A stretch of 64,000 bases of DNA from an uncultured Draconibacterium sp. (GCF_963676735.1 NZ_OY781464.1:715001-779000); one strand, 5' to 3'; positions 26,014-36,697 are shown, numbered from the stretch's first letter. Program-made: numbers and translations. The notes: generated by a model from the sequence alone, not told the origin.

Positions 26014-29000
26014 TCAGTTTTCAGTTTTCAATGTTGCAGCCATAAGACCAATAACAACATCATTGGTATTGGTTATTACTTTTAATGATTGCAATTCCTT
26101 TTTCGGATTTAAAGGTAAATCGAGCATTGAAGCTGCTCCGCCTTCTATTTTATTTGTACCGTTTTTCTTTAATATATCGTACGAATCCAGGTGCCATTCT
26201 CCGGTTTTTAAATACAAACGTGGTGGTTGTGGTGCATTTACTTTAAACGCAAATCCATCCTGGTAATAATCCTGTTCAATGGGCCACCAGTTTTCGGGGC
26301 TTTTTAATGGAAGTACTTCGTTGCTGCCATCTTTGTAGTTCACTTTTATCCATCCATTAACCATATTTATTTGCATGTGGTGTACCGAACCAGCCATTAG
26401 CAAATACAAATGCGAAGCTTTTCCAGAAAGCGGAATCTCAACAGAATCGGGATAATTATCCCATTTTGAAGTAAACAGAATATTGCTTTTCGCTTCACCG
26501 GGAGTTTGAAATGGGATTCCCTGGGCTGATTTTATTTCGTTAGCAGCACCAGCTTTTTTTCGCAGCCCTGAATCATCAATTTCTTCTGTTTCGCGGTACG
26601 AACACCAATCGCCAATTCCCTGCACCGGTATGCTTAAAGTAGGGTAGGGCGAACGTGGTGAAAAATACTGTTCCTTAAAAATGTTAGTAATCCGGTCGTT
26701 GAATTGCTCGGTAATATTTACTTTTTCAAAAACAGTTTTGTTTGAAATCGAAACATTCCAATTAACTACATTTTCGGTTATGTTTGTTTCAATTATTTCA
26801 ACTTTGTTGCTTCCTGGTACGAGCTTATTCGAAATAATAATTTTATCAGAAATTGATTTCGCAGGAATTGTGATATTTTGAAAGATACCATTAACGGAAT
26901 ATTTCCCGTTAAATGTTTTTTTAGTGTTATTCTGAATTTTAAATGCCAACTTATTTTCAGCTTGCTGTTTATCTGAAACTAAACAAAATGCTGGGCGCAA
27001 ATCAAAAGATAGAGGATGCCACCATTGTAAATCGTTCTGTTTAAATTTTAGAAATGCCGTTCTCCAACCTGGCTTCCCTTTTAGTTTTGCAGAGAAGGTT
27101 TTTTCATTTTTTTCTATATCATCGAATATATTTTGAGGGTCATAAATATCAACTAATGTGGCTTTTTTTAGCTGGATATTAATGTTTTCATTCAGTGCAT
27201 AAAACTCATCCACTTTAGGAGTTTCCCATTCCGAACCACTCCATTCAATTTTAACTTTAAACTTGTTCCCTTTCTTGCTTTTAACAATTACTTTAGGACT
27301 TCCGATGGCTTTTTCATCAAAGGTCCAATCCCGTGTTTCCCCGTTAATCGTTACCGATTTAATATCTACCTTTCGCGCATTTAAAGCCAGGTTAAGCTGA
27401 AGCTTTTTCCCGAAATTCGATTCTATTTCGTAAATATCGGTATCGTTATTTCGTTTAAAATTTAGTTTTATGTCAGGTGTTTGAATCGATGCATGACTCC
27501 ATTCCTCTGGCCAACCGGGTGCAATCGAAAGCTTTTCGTTAACTATATCAGGCGAAATACCAAACATTCCTTCCACAAAAGCGCGTGCTGCCATGGAAAC
27601 CGGGTCGGCAAAATCGCGGTACAGTTCTCCCCTAAAAGCATCGTAGTGTGAAAGTTGTCCAAAATTGCCGGGACTGCTTCCCAAAAACATGTAATCGAGA
27701 AAAGTACTCTTTGTAAGCTCGAATGCTTTTTCCGGTCTTCCACTTTGCCAATAAGCAAGCGCTATGTGAAGTACCTCTGCAAAAGCAACGTTGTTTATCG
27801 ACCAGGTGTAAGGCATCCAATTGCTTGTTGCCAATGTGTAATATTTGCTGGTTTCCAAACCTTCAGCTTCAATGGGAATATGCGGGATGTTTTTGTCGAT
27901 GTATTGTGTTGACTGGTAGGCCTGGAATGGATTGGCCATTTTTTCATCAATGGCATGATAAACAGTCCAAAGGGCAGCTGATGGATGAACCAATTGATTT
28001 CCCAGTAAATCTTTGTATTCGGCAAACCAACCTTTTTCGTGTAACCACAAAGATTCATTAACTGCGGTTTTTATTTTCTCCGCTTCTAGCAAATAAGATT
28101 TTGGGTCTTTCCCGATAAGCGGAGCCAATTCGGCAGCAATCAGGTTCGCCCGGTAATTGTACGATGAAGAATGGGTTACGCCACCACCGCTGTATTGCAG
28201 GGCATCGCTGGCCCAAATGCTGGCATAGGCATCGTAGAGCCCATCATTGTTTGCATCAAAACATCTTTTTTCCCAGGCCAAATGACGCTCAAGCACCGGC
28301 CAGCTTTCGCGTAAAAAATCCAGGTCGCCTGTCCAGCGGAAGTGCGATAGAAGTTGCGAAATAAACACCAGATTCATATCGTAATGGTGCGGTTTATTTT
28401 CGCCACCTGGTCGCCTGCTGATATAACCATCGGTAAATAAGGCTGTACCTTTTTCTTCTTTCTGACGGGCCAAATGCGTTTTTTCATCGGGAGTGCTTGG
28501 CCCACTTGCAGGTGCTGTGTATTGCGATTGAAAATAACCTCTAAAATGTGTTTTTGCCCTATCATGCCAACCCAGCCAGTCGGCAGCATAAGCACCCCGC
28601 CAACCATTTAAAGGCATACGCCAGGCAATGGCTCCGTGCATAAACGATTTACCGTCCCAAACGGCATCGGCAGCGGTTGAAAGCGTGGCACCAACTGCAT
28701 TGATGTATTTATCGGGTGTTTCAATTTTTATTCTGTCAGCAATTTCTTTTCTGGCAAAACTGGCTTGTTGAAACAGTTGAGGAATTTCGCTGTATGCAGG
28801 ACGAATTTTGGTATCCGGATTTAAAATCAGAAAATAGTTTTCTTCGGTTAAAGCTGTCTTACCCGTAATTACAGGTGCTTCCTGAACCTGAGATTGGTAG
28901 AGGCCTAGCGGATTATTCTGAAAGGAAGCATCGCCAAGCTTTAAATCTGAATTTATGGGAACCAAGCCAAATAAACGTTTCTTTTCTTTTAGGCGGGTGG

Positions 29001-29700
29001 TCTTTATTTCTTCTGTTGTTGGTTGATAGTTGTTTTCGTAAACCTCATTATCAGACAACGTTCGCCCCGAACCATAGTAAAGGTTAAAACTGTTATCGCG
29101 GATAAAATATTCATTGGTTTTACAATTTTCAGGTTTTAAATAGAAAACAGATTCGGGATCGGCACCCAAATCACCTTCGCGTGAAAAGCGTTTGCCACTC
29201 GCGCCTCCAAATCCCCAGAATAGTTCAGTTTCTTCAGAAACATTTTTGGCGTCAATTTTCAAAATAAAACCATCGGCATCGGCCATTGCCAAAAGATGAA
29301 GGTGCAGTTTTCCAGTTCCTAAAAGCGGGTCTTCAATTTGGTAAGTAATGCTGCCGGCTTCGTAACGCATTTTTATTGTTTCAGCGTTAATTAGCCATTT
29401 TGAGCTATCAGCCTGAATAAGCCCAAGTCGAAAAGTTCCACCCAAACGAGGCATGTAAATGGCAAACTCAGGCAAATCGCCTGCTTCAACCCGAAAACCG
29501 GTATTAGTGCCGTACAGAGCCCGGTTAAAACGTTTGGTACCATTGGTAATCACAAAACCTTTTCCATCAGGCTGATAACGTATTTCCCGACTTTCGTTAT
29601 GCCAAAGATTGGTCGCTTTTTTGTCAGGTGTTTTTTGCCCGCAGGAAATTAGCAGTGCAATCGAAAAAAGTAGAATTATATTTATGTAATTTTTTATCAC
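26014..29700 (-). CDS. Large DUF4450-type glycosidase-like lipoprotein
   Basis: A 1228-aa secreted lipoprotein (lipobox LLISCG). An N-terminal beta domain (about 30-320) leads into an (alpha/alpha)6-barrel region (about 330-760; AWRMPLNGWRGAYAADW, HYDMNLVFISQLLSHFRWTG, GLYDAYASIWASDALQYSGG), then several beta-sandwich modules. The layout recalls DUF4450 proteins of Bacteroidota pectin loci, some of which are linked to GH142 beta-L-arabinofuranosidases; I could not confirm this. It likely removes a side-chain sugar from rhamnogalacturonan. It starts 6 bp after the GH2 stop, so it is co-translated with that operon. Confidence 0.5.
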   Translation of the reverse strand: MIKNYINIILLFSIALLISCGQKTPDKKATNLWHNESREIRYQPDGKGFVITNGTKRFNRALYGTNTGFRVEAGDLPEFAIYMPRLGGTFRLGLIQADSSKWLINAETIKMRYEAGSITYQIEDPLLGTGKLHLHLLAMADADGFILKIDAKNVSEETELFWGFGGASGKRFSREGDLGADPESVFYLKPENCKTNEYFIRDNSFNLYYGSGRTLSDNEVYENNYQPTTEEIKTTRLKEKKRLFGLVPINSDLKLGDASFQNNPLGLYQSQVQEAPVITGKTALTEENYFLILNPDTKIRPAYSEIPQLFQQASFARKEIADRIKIETPDKYINAVGATLSTAADAVWDGKSFMHGAIAWRMPLNGWRGAYAADWLGWHDRAKTHFRGYFQSQYTAPASGPSTPDEKTHLARQKEEKGTALFTDGYISRRPGGENKPHHYDMNLVFISQLLSHFRWTGDLDFLRESWPVLERHLAWEKRCFDANNDGLYDAYASIWASDALQYSGGGVTHSSSYNYRANLIAAELAPLIGKDPKSYLLEAEKIKTAVNESLWLHEKGWFAEYKDLLGNQLVHPSAALWTVYHAIDEKMANPFQAYQSTQYIDKNIPHIPIEAEGLETSKYYTLATSNWMPYTWSINNVAFAEVLHIALAYWQSGRPEKAFELTKSTFLDYMFLGSSPGNFGQLSHYDAFRGELYRDFADPVSMAARAFVEGMFGISPDIVNEKLSIAPGWPEEWSHASIQTPDIKLNFKRNNDTDIYEIESNFGKKLQLNLALNARKVDIKSVTINGETRDWTFDEKAIGSPKVIVKSKKGNKFKVKIEWSGSEWETPKVDEFYALNENINIQLKKATLVDIYDPQNIFDDIEKNEKTFSAKLKGKPGWRTAFLKFKQNDLQWWHPLSFDLRPAFCLVSDKQQAENKLAFKIQNNTKKTFNGKYSVNGIFQNITIPAKSISDKIIISNKLVPGSNKVEIIETNITENVVNWNVSISNKTVFEKVNITEQFNDRITNIFKEQYFSPRSPYPTLSIPVQGIGDWCSYRETEEIDDSGLRKKAGAANEIKSAQGIPFQTPGEAKSNILFTSKWDNYPDSVEIPLSGKASHLYLLMAGSVHHMQINMVNGWIKVNYKDGSNEVLPLKSPENWWPIEQDYYQDGFAFKVNAPQPPRLYLKTGEWHLDSYDILKKNGTNKIEGGAASMLDLPLNPKKELQSLKVITNTNDVVIGLMAATLKTEN

Positions 29701-29706
29701 GATATC

Positions 29707-32613
29707 TTAGTTCAATAATCCGAAATAGAAGTAAAGCGTTCGTTTTATGGGCTCGGGCATCGTATTCAACTCTCCGGCAGGCCCTAAACTTTTGGTGTCG
29801 TTGCTAATTCCCATGGCCAGTTTTGTTCCCAGTGGTGGAATGCCATCCAGGAAAGAGATGTTTCCGATAGGCAGAACAGGGTAGTTGGTAGGACCCGAAA
29901 TTCCATAGAAATCAAACAGACGAACAAATAAATCTTCTTCCTGTGCTACCATAGTGAATTTCCCGTAAACGGTATTAAATTCCATCCACGAAACATCGGC
30001 AAAATAGCCTTTAAACTGCGGGTGTTGCCAGTTGTTATCGCCCGGTAAAACATTGTTGAACAGGCGTTGGAAAACGTCGAGCTGTCCCCCTTGTAAACGG
30101 TTTTTCCAGATATGCGATGGCCCTTCTCCCAGCCATTTTGCACTAATTATATCCGATTCGGGAAATGTAAAACTGATGCCGTTAAAATACTGTTCGCCTT
30201 CTACCTGGTATTCGTAATCCATTTGCAGCCAACCGCTGTTGTACATTGTCCAGGTAAGCGATTTTAAACTGCCGGTGTAGGTGAATTTTATTTGTTGTCT
30301 GTCTTTTCCTTTCTCCTGCGAAATGCCTGTTAATTGAGCTTCTCCTGAAACCAAAACCGGCCCGTTATTAAAAGGAATGGGCAAGCCGAAATCATTTTTT
30401 AAGCCTAAAATTGTGCCGTCTTTTTTATTCAATTCAACGGTAATTCCTGAAGCTTTTATGGAGATTGATTCTTCAGTTTCAATTACTTCAACTTCCGAAC
30501 TTAGGTTTTTGTCTCCAGCCTGCGCTTCAATGGGTAAAATATTATCTTCTTCAATACCCTGCGCTTTAAGTGCTTTTAATCGTTCCGTTTCATTTTTACT
30601 CAACGATTTCTCAACCAGTTTTACCACCTGGTTGGTATTTCCATCTGTTTTCCAGGTCCAGGTATAAATTTCATCTCCGGCGGTATCAAATGCCTTTAAA
30701 TAAAGTGCATCGTATTGTTTGTAATTTTCAGGAAGGTTTAGTTTTAATTCGCCTTTTTCAACTGGTGCAACATCTGGGCTTTCAACCTTCCCTGTTCTCA
30801 TTACTTTCTGAAAAGCTCCGCGTTGTTGAGGTAAACTGAAATTTACCAACTGCCATTCAAAACGAATATTTTTGAGGTTGGTGAAATGGTAACGATTTTC
30901 TAACGGAATAGTACCATCGAAATCTTGAGGTAATTTATCCAAAAGAATCTTAACCGGAGAGTAAATTTCGCGCATGGCATAAAAACTACCTTCTTTTTCG
31001 CGATGGGGGCCAACCAAACCATCGGGTGCATTTACGCGGTTGGCATCAATAACGTTATCCATATCGGTTCGCACCAATCCTTCGTCGGCCAACACCCACG
31101 AGAAACCGCCTGCCGAACGCTCCGAGTTCCAGAACAACTCCCAGAAATCAGCCAGAGCAGTTGCTCCGCCTCCATCATCCTGCGCATGCAAGAATTCGGT
31201 AGGCATGTAAATAAGGCCGCCGTCAAGTATTTTTTTCGAACTGTAGTAGTTTTCGTAGTGATTACAATCTACGCCATTGTAATCGTTTCCGGGTTTATGG
31301 TGTGCATGAATTACCGGGCGTTTTGATGGGTCGTACATACCGTAATTATCATCCAGCTCTTTGTTGGTGCCACCTTCGTTGCCGTTGCTCCAGAAAAGAA
31401 TTGATGGGTGATTTACATCTCTAAGCACAAGCTCGCGTACCAGTTTGCTGCCCGATTCCGTATCGTAGGCATTTTGCCAGCCGGCCAGTTCGTTCATAAC
31501 ATAAAGCCCCAACGAATCGCAAAAATTTAGAAATGCCTTGTCGGGAGGGTAGTGGGCGCAACGAACAGCATTCATGTTCATGGCCTTTATCAGTTTAACA
31601 TCGTTAAGGTCGATTTTTGAATTTACGCAACGTCCGGTTTCGGGCCAAAAAACGTGGCGGTTTACGCCTTTCATTTTAATTTTTGTACCGTTCAAATAAA
31701 TTCCATCACCTTTGCGGATTTCGATAGTGCGGAAACCAAATTTTTCAATTAATTCATAAGTGGTGGTATTTTTATCTTTCAAACTTACTTTTACTGAATA
31801 ACGACTTGGCGTTTCGGCCGTCCATGTATTTGGATTCTCAAGATTGCAAGAAAGCACAACAAGAGAATCGCCTTTTGAAACTTTGCTTTCGAAACTTTTA
31901 ACAATATTGCCTTTCGGGTCAAATATTTCGGCAACAATAGTTTGCTTTTTTTCGATATTTACGGGGAAAGTTTCCATTGAAAAAGAACCATCCGCTTTTG
32001 CGTTTATAGCCACCCTTTCAATGAACGATTGTGGTACTGCCTCCAGGTAAACCGGGCGAAAAATACCTCCAAAAATCCAATAATCGGCATAACGTTCGGC
32101 ACGGTTTACTGAGTGATTCGACGACCATTTGTCAACTTTTACTTCCAGCTCATTTTCCCCCGCTTTTAACTTATCTGTGATATCGTATTTAAACCGGTAA
32201 AACGAGCCCTGGTGGATAGGACCAGCTAGTTGACCGTTAATCTTAACTTCTGTATCGGTCATCGAGCCTTCAAAAACAATAAATACTTTTTTCTTTTCCC
32301 ATTTTTCGGGAACAGTAAAACGGTGTTTATAAATACCGCTTTCTTTCGAGTAGTTAAATTTTTTGCCGTAAGTGCGGTAATCGCGGCCATAATCGTATTC
32401 GCCAAAACCTTGTTGCTCCCAATGCGAGGGCACTTCTATTGTTGTCCATTCGCCACTCTTTCGTCCTTCGGTACAGAAAAAATCCCATGTTTCGGTGTTC
32501 TCATTATCGGTTCCAGAGAGGTATCTTATTTCTTTTTTTGTGGGTTGGGCAATCGCTGCTAAGGAAAGAAATCCGAGCGTAATAAAAATAATTAGTTGTT
32601 TTGTGAGATTCAT
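29707..32613 (-). CDS. GH2 glycosidase (beta-galactosidase-like), secreted
   Basis: A 968-aa exported protein (signal peptide ending AIAQ). Domain order is that of GH2: sugar-binding jelly roll (about 30-215, VPSHWEQQGFGEYDYG), Ig-like domain (about 220-310), TIM barrel (about 310-600) and C-terminal beta domains including a bgaL_small-like region. The barrel carries GVNRHVFWPETGR, the acid/base Glu in WSNGNEGG and the probable nucleophile Glu in MPTEFLHAQDDGG. GH2 covers beta-galactosidases, mannosidases and glucuronidases; galactose is the expected target on rhamnogalacturonan. It sits 14 bp after the GH28 gene in a tight operon. Confidence 0.88.
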   Translation of the reverse strand: MNLTKQLIIFITLGFLSLAAIAQPTKKEIRYLSGTDNENTETWDFFCTEGRKSGEWTTIEVPSHWEQQGFGEYDYGRDYRTYGKKFNYSKESGIYKHRFTVPEKWEKKKVFIVFEGSMTDTEVKINGQLAGPIHQGSFYRFKYDITDKLKAGENELEVKVDKWSSNHSVNRAERYADYWIFGGIFRPVYLEAVPQSFIERVAINAKADGSFSMETFPVNIEKKQTIVAEIFDPKGNIVKSFESKVSKGDSLVVLSCNLENPNTWTAETPSRYSVKVSLKDKNTTTYELIEKFGFRTIEIRKGDGIYLNGTKIKMKGVNRHVFWPETGRCVNSKIDLNDVKLIKAMNMNAVRCAHYPPDKAFLNFCDSLGLYVMNELAGWQNAYDTESGSKLVRELVLRDVNHPSILFWSNGNEGGTNKELDDNYGMYDPSKRPVIHAHHKPGNDYNGVDCNHYENYYSSKKILDGGLIYMPTEFLHAQDDGGGATALADFWELFWNSERSAGGFSWVLADEGLVRTDMDNVIDANRVNAPDGLVGPHREKEGSFYAMREIYSPVKILLDKLPQDFDGTIPLENRYHFTNLKNIRFEWQLVNFSLPQQRGAFQKVMRTGKVESPDVAPVEKGELKLNLPENYKQYDALYLKAFDTAGDEIYTWTWKTDGNTNQVVKLVEKSLSKNETERLKALKAQGIEEDNILPIEAQAGDKNLSSEVEVIETEESISIKASGITVELNKKDGTILGLKNDFGLPIPFNNGPVLVSGEAQLTGISQEKGKDRQQIKFTYTGSLKSLTWTMYNSGWLQMDYEYQVEGEQYFNGISFTFPESDIISAKWLGEGPSHIWKNRLQGGQLDVFQRLFNNVLPGDNNWQHPQFKGYFADVSWMEFNTVYGKFTMVAQEEDLFVRLFDFYGISGPTNYPVLPIGNISFLDGIPPLGTKLAMGISNDTKSLGPAGELNTMPEPIKRTLYFYFGLLN

Positions 32614-32627
32614 ATTTTAGTAGTTAA

Positions 32628-34532
32628 CTAGTTTTCTATTTGTAATGAGAAGCTCTTTCCTGATTTTTCAATAATTACTTTTCTGGTATTTTCATCGTAG
32701 CTCCATTTATCAGCACCATTAACCTTTTTGGGTTTTGTCTTTCTTATAACTTCTATGGTATAATCATGTTCTTTTTGTCCTTTAATCTCAATTAGCTTTC
32801 CCTGGTTTTGAGTGCTTATTTCAACCTTCGACTGGTAGAAACCATCACCCAGAGGTTCGTAAAAATGCATATTGGCATTTTCTTCTTTTAAAATGTGCAC
32901 TACAAACTCTTTCGAATACAAAGTTGTATCGCCGTTAACCAAGGCTTGTATCTCAGTTGGATTTACCGGAATAATTACCAATTCGGCTTTAAAGTTTATT
33001 TTTCTAAATTGCTCGTCAAGCGTTAGTTTTCGCTCTTCTTGTTTTGGTGCAGCATTGGTCTTTATCAATTCAGGCTGTTGAATATTTGTACACTCAATTA
33101 ACTCAATTGGTTTACCACTGGCTGTTTTAAGCTGAACATTTTTCATGGTCCAATCGCTGGCATAACTCAATTTGCCACTTTCTTCTGCTTCAACCAAAAT
33201 ATTCTCCCAATGGATATTATGAATCGGTTTTTCGGGGTAGGCATTGGCATAAAATGCACGTTTGGCTTTTTCAACAACAATGTTGCTGAGTTTTATATTT
33301 CTGAACTCTGGTATTCCTTTTTCCTCGGGTTCAACACGTTGACTAAGCACACGCCAGCGGTCTTTAATTTCTTCTTCGGGAATAGATTCTGGAATGTTGC
33401 AGTAGCTGTACTCGGGGTACCAGTTCAACTCAAAATGAAAAGGGTTAGCAACATTTTTCATTTTAATATCGTGAAAATGAATATTTTCCATAAGGCCACC
33501 ACGAACTTTAGCTGATTTAAACCGGATTCCAATATTGGTTCCATCAGCCTCCAGCCCGTATACCTCAATGTTTCGCATACCGCCCGATGTTTCGCTACCA
33601 AGCGTTAATAAACCATGGCCTGCTCGGGTTATGCAGTTTCGGTACACAATATTTTCCGCCGGACGGTTTACTCGTAGTCCATCGGCATCTTTCCCGGCTT
33701 TAATGCAGAGATTATCATCGTTGCAGTCAATGTCGCAATTCTCCACCAGAATGTCTTTTGAAGAGTCGGTGTCAATACCATCCGAACTAGGTCCATGACC
33801 GCCAATGTTGTTTCGAACCACCAGACCATCAACATGAACACGGGAGCTGTAGGTGAGCGAAACGGTCCAAAAACCGGCACGTTTAACGGTGAAATCTTTT
33901 AAAAGCACGTCTTCCGATTCCCAAATTACCACAGGCCGAACACGTTCACAGTCGTAGTCAACCGCCCAGCGGATGCCTTTTTCTTTGTATTCGCCCCACA
34001 TGCCACCGCTGTATTTTGGGTCGCCCCAAAATTTATTCCACCAATAGCGTCCGTTACCATCTATAACACCTTTACCCGTAATTCGTACATTTTTTTCATC
34101 GTAAACATTAATTAAGGCTGCCGGCCATTCCATTTCAATTCCGGCAATTCTTGTCCATTTTCTGGGGTAGTGGTCGTTGTTCTGAATGGCTTGAATAACC
34201 ACTCCTTCTCCGATGTTGAGTTCTACATTCGATTTTACAAAAAGTGCACCAGAAAGGTAAGTTCCGGGTTCAAAAATTACTTTACCACCTCCGGCTTTTG
34301 CAGCTGCATCAATTGCTTTCTGAATAGCTTCAGTTGCAACAGTTTTACCATCGGCCACTGCTCCGTAATCGGCTACTTTAAAAGTTGCATCAGGAATTAC
34401 CACAAAGTCAGTGTTGTAAAAGAATCCTTCAAGTCGTTGAACCAGTTCACTTTTAGGAGATTGTTTTTCTTTTTTTGAACATGCAAAAAGTGCAAGCAAA
34501 ATAAGTATAACTGGAAATGTTTTATTTATCAT
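32628..34532 (-). CDS. GH28 polygalacturonase / rhamnogalacturonan hydrolase, lipoprotein
   Basis: A 634-aa lipoprotein (LLALFACS) with a right-handed beta-helix of the GH28 family (about 50-490). The catalytic signatures are DGIDTDSSKDILVENC, DCNDDNLCIKAGKD with the paired aspartates, AGHGLLTLGSETSGG with the active-site His, and RFKSAKVRGG. GH28 enzymes hydrolyse alpha-1,4 GalA or GalA-Rha linkages by inversion. A C-terminal extension (about 495-634) is unusual for the family and looks like a small beta-rich domain. It lies within the GH106-GH65-GH28-GH2-DUF4450 operon. Confidence 0.87.
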   Translation of the reverse strand: MINKTFPVILILLALFACSKKEKQSPKSELVQRLEGFFYNTDFVVIPDATFKVADYGAVADGKTVATEAIQKAIDAAAKAGGGKVIFEPGTYLSGALFVKSNVELNIGEGVVIQAIQNNDHYPRKWTRIAGIEMEWPAALINVYDEKNVRITGKGVIDGNGRYWWNKFWGDPKYSGGMWGEYKEKGIRWAVDYDCERVRPVVIWESEDVLLKDFTVKRAGFWTVSLTYSSRVHVDGLVVRNNIGGHGPSSDGIDTDSSKDILVENCDIDCNDDNLCIKAGKDADGLRVNRPAENIVYRNCITRAGHGLLTLGSETSGGMRNIEVYGLEADGTNIGIRFKSAKVRGGLMENIHFHDIKMKNVANPFHFELNWYPEYSYCNIPESIPEEEIKDRWRVLSQRVEPEEKGIPEFRNIKLSNIVVEKAKRAFYANAYPEKPIHNIHWENILVEAEESGKLSYASDWTMKNVQLKTASGKPIELIECTNIQQPELIKTNAAPKQEERKLTLDEQFRKINFKAELVIIPVNPTEIQALVNGDTTLYSKEFVVHILKEENANMHFYEPLGDGFYQSKVEISTQNQGKLIEIKGQKEHDYTIEVIRKTKPKKVNGADKWSYDENTRKVIIEKSGKSFSLQIEN

Positions 34533-34553
34533 GTTTTCGATTTTTGTAGCATA

Positions 34554-36689
34554 TTAAAATACGGGAGAAATGTTTTCCCATTTTACGTCCCAGTCTTCCG
34601 GAAAGCCGGGATTCTCAGTCTGGTTTCCTTCAAAACCAGCACACATCATTGCCACCGCCGTTAATAGACCGCCATTACCAGGCAAATAAATTCGTAAGCG
34701 TTGCCCCTGATAATTATGCCCGTTGGCTAAATAGGTGTTTTTAAGTACATCTTTTAAAAGCAAATCGATGGCTTTGTCTGGTTTTCCCAGTCGGGTAGCG
34801 CACATAGCTGCCATTGGGTAATCCCATCCCCAGGTTCTTTCCCAGTTCCAGGTTTTTTCGATGTAATCGAATGTATTTGCCATAATTGTGGTATCCATTG
34901 GAAGTGTTTCGGGCAAAATGCCAAATGCGCCTAAAACCATTGGATGATCGGAATAGTATTCTTCATTTTCGTAAGAATCGGGTGCGCTTTCGGCAGCCAA
35001 ATACAAACCATCTTTATGCGCAAATTCCGATAAATCGTCGATAATAACCTGCCAATCAGGATTCGTAGGTAGGCCTAACTGCTTTAGCCAGTTTTGTGCA
35101 GTTGAAAGTCCCCAATGCCAGTATCCCAGCTCAAAGGGTGGATTAAATGTAACCTCTCTTTCAAGGCTTTCCTGCGCAGGAATTAAAGGTGGCCCCAAAA
35201 TGTATCTTTTATTTTTCTCGTCCCAACGGGCAAAGCTTGCCATAAAATCGGCTGTTGCCGAAACCAAAGGCAGGTATTTTTTTAATACTTCCTTATCTTG
35301 ATTTTCCTGAAACAGTTGTTCAGCAAAATAGATAATATGGGGTTGTTGCCAAATTAGAAACTCGCCAACACCCGATGGGCTGTCGTTTCCAAAATTGTCG
35401 GTCATTTTTGGCCAGCGAACTCCCTCGTAACCCTGAATCTCTGCTTTTACCTTTGCTTTTTCATAAATGTCGAAATAGTAATCGAGGCTTTTTTGCATTA
35501 ACTCACTTCGGTTCCAATACGACCAGTGCGCTGCATGCCACCAATGCATTTCGAGGTGGAATTTGCCGTACCAGCTGTTAAATGTTAAACCGGTTTCCTG
35601 CGGAGGGTAATTTCCAGCGCATTGAATTCGGGTTAAATATTGCGATAGAACCACACGGCGTTCCAGTTCGTAAGCTCGTTTGTCTTCCGTACCTGAAAAA
35701 TCAACTATTCCTCCCGTGCTCCAGTAATTTTTCCATGCTGAAATTGCCTTAGATTTTGCAGTATCAAAGGTTTCATTCTCAGTGAAATTATTTTCTAAAT
35801 TAAATTCAACCGAAACATTTAATTCAGTTGTCTCTGTTTTAGGTTGAAGTACAAAGTAGTGCTTTTCTTTCTCTGCTATTTCGGCATCTTCAATCCAATT
35901 TAATTTTACAAAATAGGTGGTGGTATCGATGGTGTGCTGAAATATCGCACTGTTTTGGTCAGAAAGGATAATTTCGGATTGGTGCTTATTCACATTATTC
36001 CAATCTGAAGCATTATCAACATGATTACCTGTAGGATACGGGAATTGCAGCTTAAGCGAAACAAGGCCGTTTTTTAATCGGTCGGATTTTATTTGTGTAT
36101 AAAGTTTATCTTTTTCAGAATGAGAAAAAGTTGTCACTTCTACATTGGATTCTTCAATTTCGAAAGAGCTGGAAATTACTCCTTCCCATAAATTTAATTG
36201 CTGATTAATGTTTTTTATTTGGGAATGCTGAGTTGGTGAATTATCGGCATTTAAAAGTTCTAAGCCAATATTAGCCAATTGCAAGCGGTGCGGATTTACC
36301 CTGAAATAATTGGCAGCATCTTGTTGCTTGCCAGCTTCTTTCCACTGAACCGCATAAGGGATTTTTCGACCTTCAACATTGTAATATTTGTAGGCTTCTT
36401 CCAGTTTGTAATTTTCGGTATTTGGGAAACTGTGCCAGCCCCATTCGCTCATGGTTCCGAGGCAAACGCCATTTTTATAAACTTGCGGGAAAGTTTGCAA
36501 TCCCGTTGCATCAACTGTTAACGCAAATTTTCCGTTTCCTACCGAAAGTGAGGAAAGAGAATCAAAATCGTTGATTTGAACATTATGGCGGTTTACCAAT
36601 TCAAATCGATTGATTTTGGTTTCTGTTTTTTGTGTTGTGCAAGAGAAAAGAACAAATACAGCGAATAGAAAGCTTAAATGTGATTTCAT
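34554..36689 (-). CDS. GH65/GH95-like (alpha/alpha)6-barrel glycosidase, lipoprotein
   Basis: A 711-aa lipoprotein (VLFSCT). A beta-rich N-terminal half (about 25-330) precedes an (alpha/alpha)6 barrel (about 340-650). The barrel has GLTFNSWYGKFHLEMHWWHA, GYEGVRWPKMTDNFGNDSPS and WNWERTWGWDYPM, resembling the ATH1/GH65-like and clan-L glycosidases; the Glu in HLEMHWW is a likely acid. The exact CAZy family and sugar are not clear. In this operon a fucose, glucose or rhamnose side-chain cap would be a reasonable substrate (inference). It is 8 bp after the GH106 gene. Confidence 0.55.
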   Translation of the reverse strand: MKSHLSFLFAVFVLFSCTTQKTETKINRFELVNRHNVQINDFDSLSSLSVGNGKFALTVDATGLQTFPQVYKNGVCLGTMSEWGWHSFPNTENYKLEEAYKYYNVEGRKIPYAVQWKEAGKQQDAANYFRVNPHRLQLANIGLELLNADNSPTQHSQIKNINQQLNLWEGVISSSFEIEESNVEVTTFSHSEKDKLYTQIKSDRLKNGLVSLKLQFPYPTGNHVDNASDWNNVNKHQSEIILSDQNSAIFQHTIDTTTYFVKLNWIEDAEIAEKEKHYFVLQPKTETTELNVSVEFNLENNFTENETFDTAKSKAISAWKNYWSTGGIVDFSGTEDKRAYELERRVVLSQYLTRIQCAGNYPPQETGLTFNSWYGKFHLEMHWWHAAHWSYWNRSELMQKSLDYYFDIYEKAKVKAEIQGYEGVRWPKMTDNFGNDSPSGVGEFLIWQQPHIIYFAEQLFQENQDKEVLKKYLPLVSATADFMASFARWDEKNKRYILGPPLIPAQESLEREVTFNPPFELGYWHWGLSTAQNWLKQLGLPTNPDWQVIIDDLSEFAHKDGLYLAAESAPDSYENEEYYSDHPMVLGAFGILPETLPMDTTIMANTFDYIEKTWNWERTWGWDYPMAAMCATRLGKPDKAIDLLLKDVLKNTYLANGHNYQGQRLRIYLPGNGGLLTAVAMMCAGFEGNQTENPGFPEDWDVKWENISPVF

Positions 36690-36697
36690 TGTTGAGT

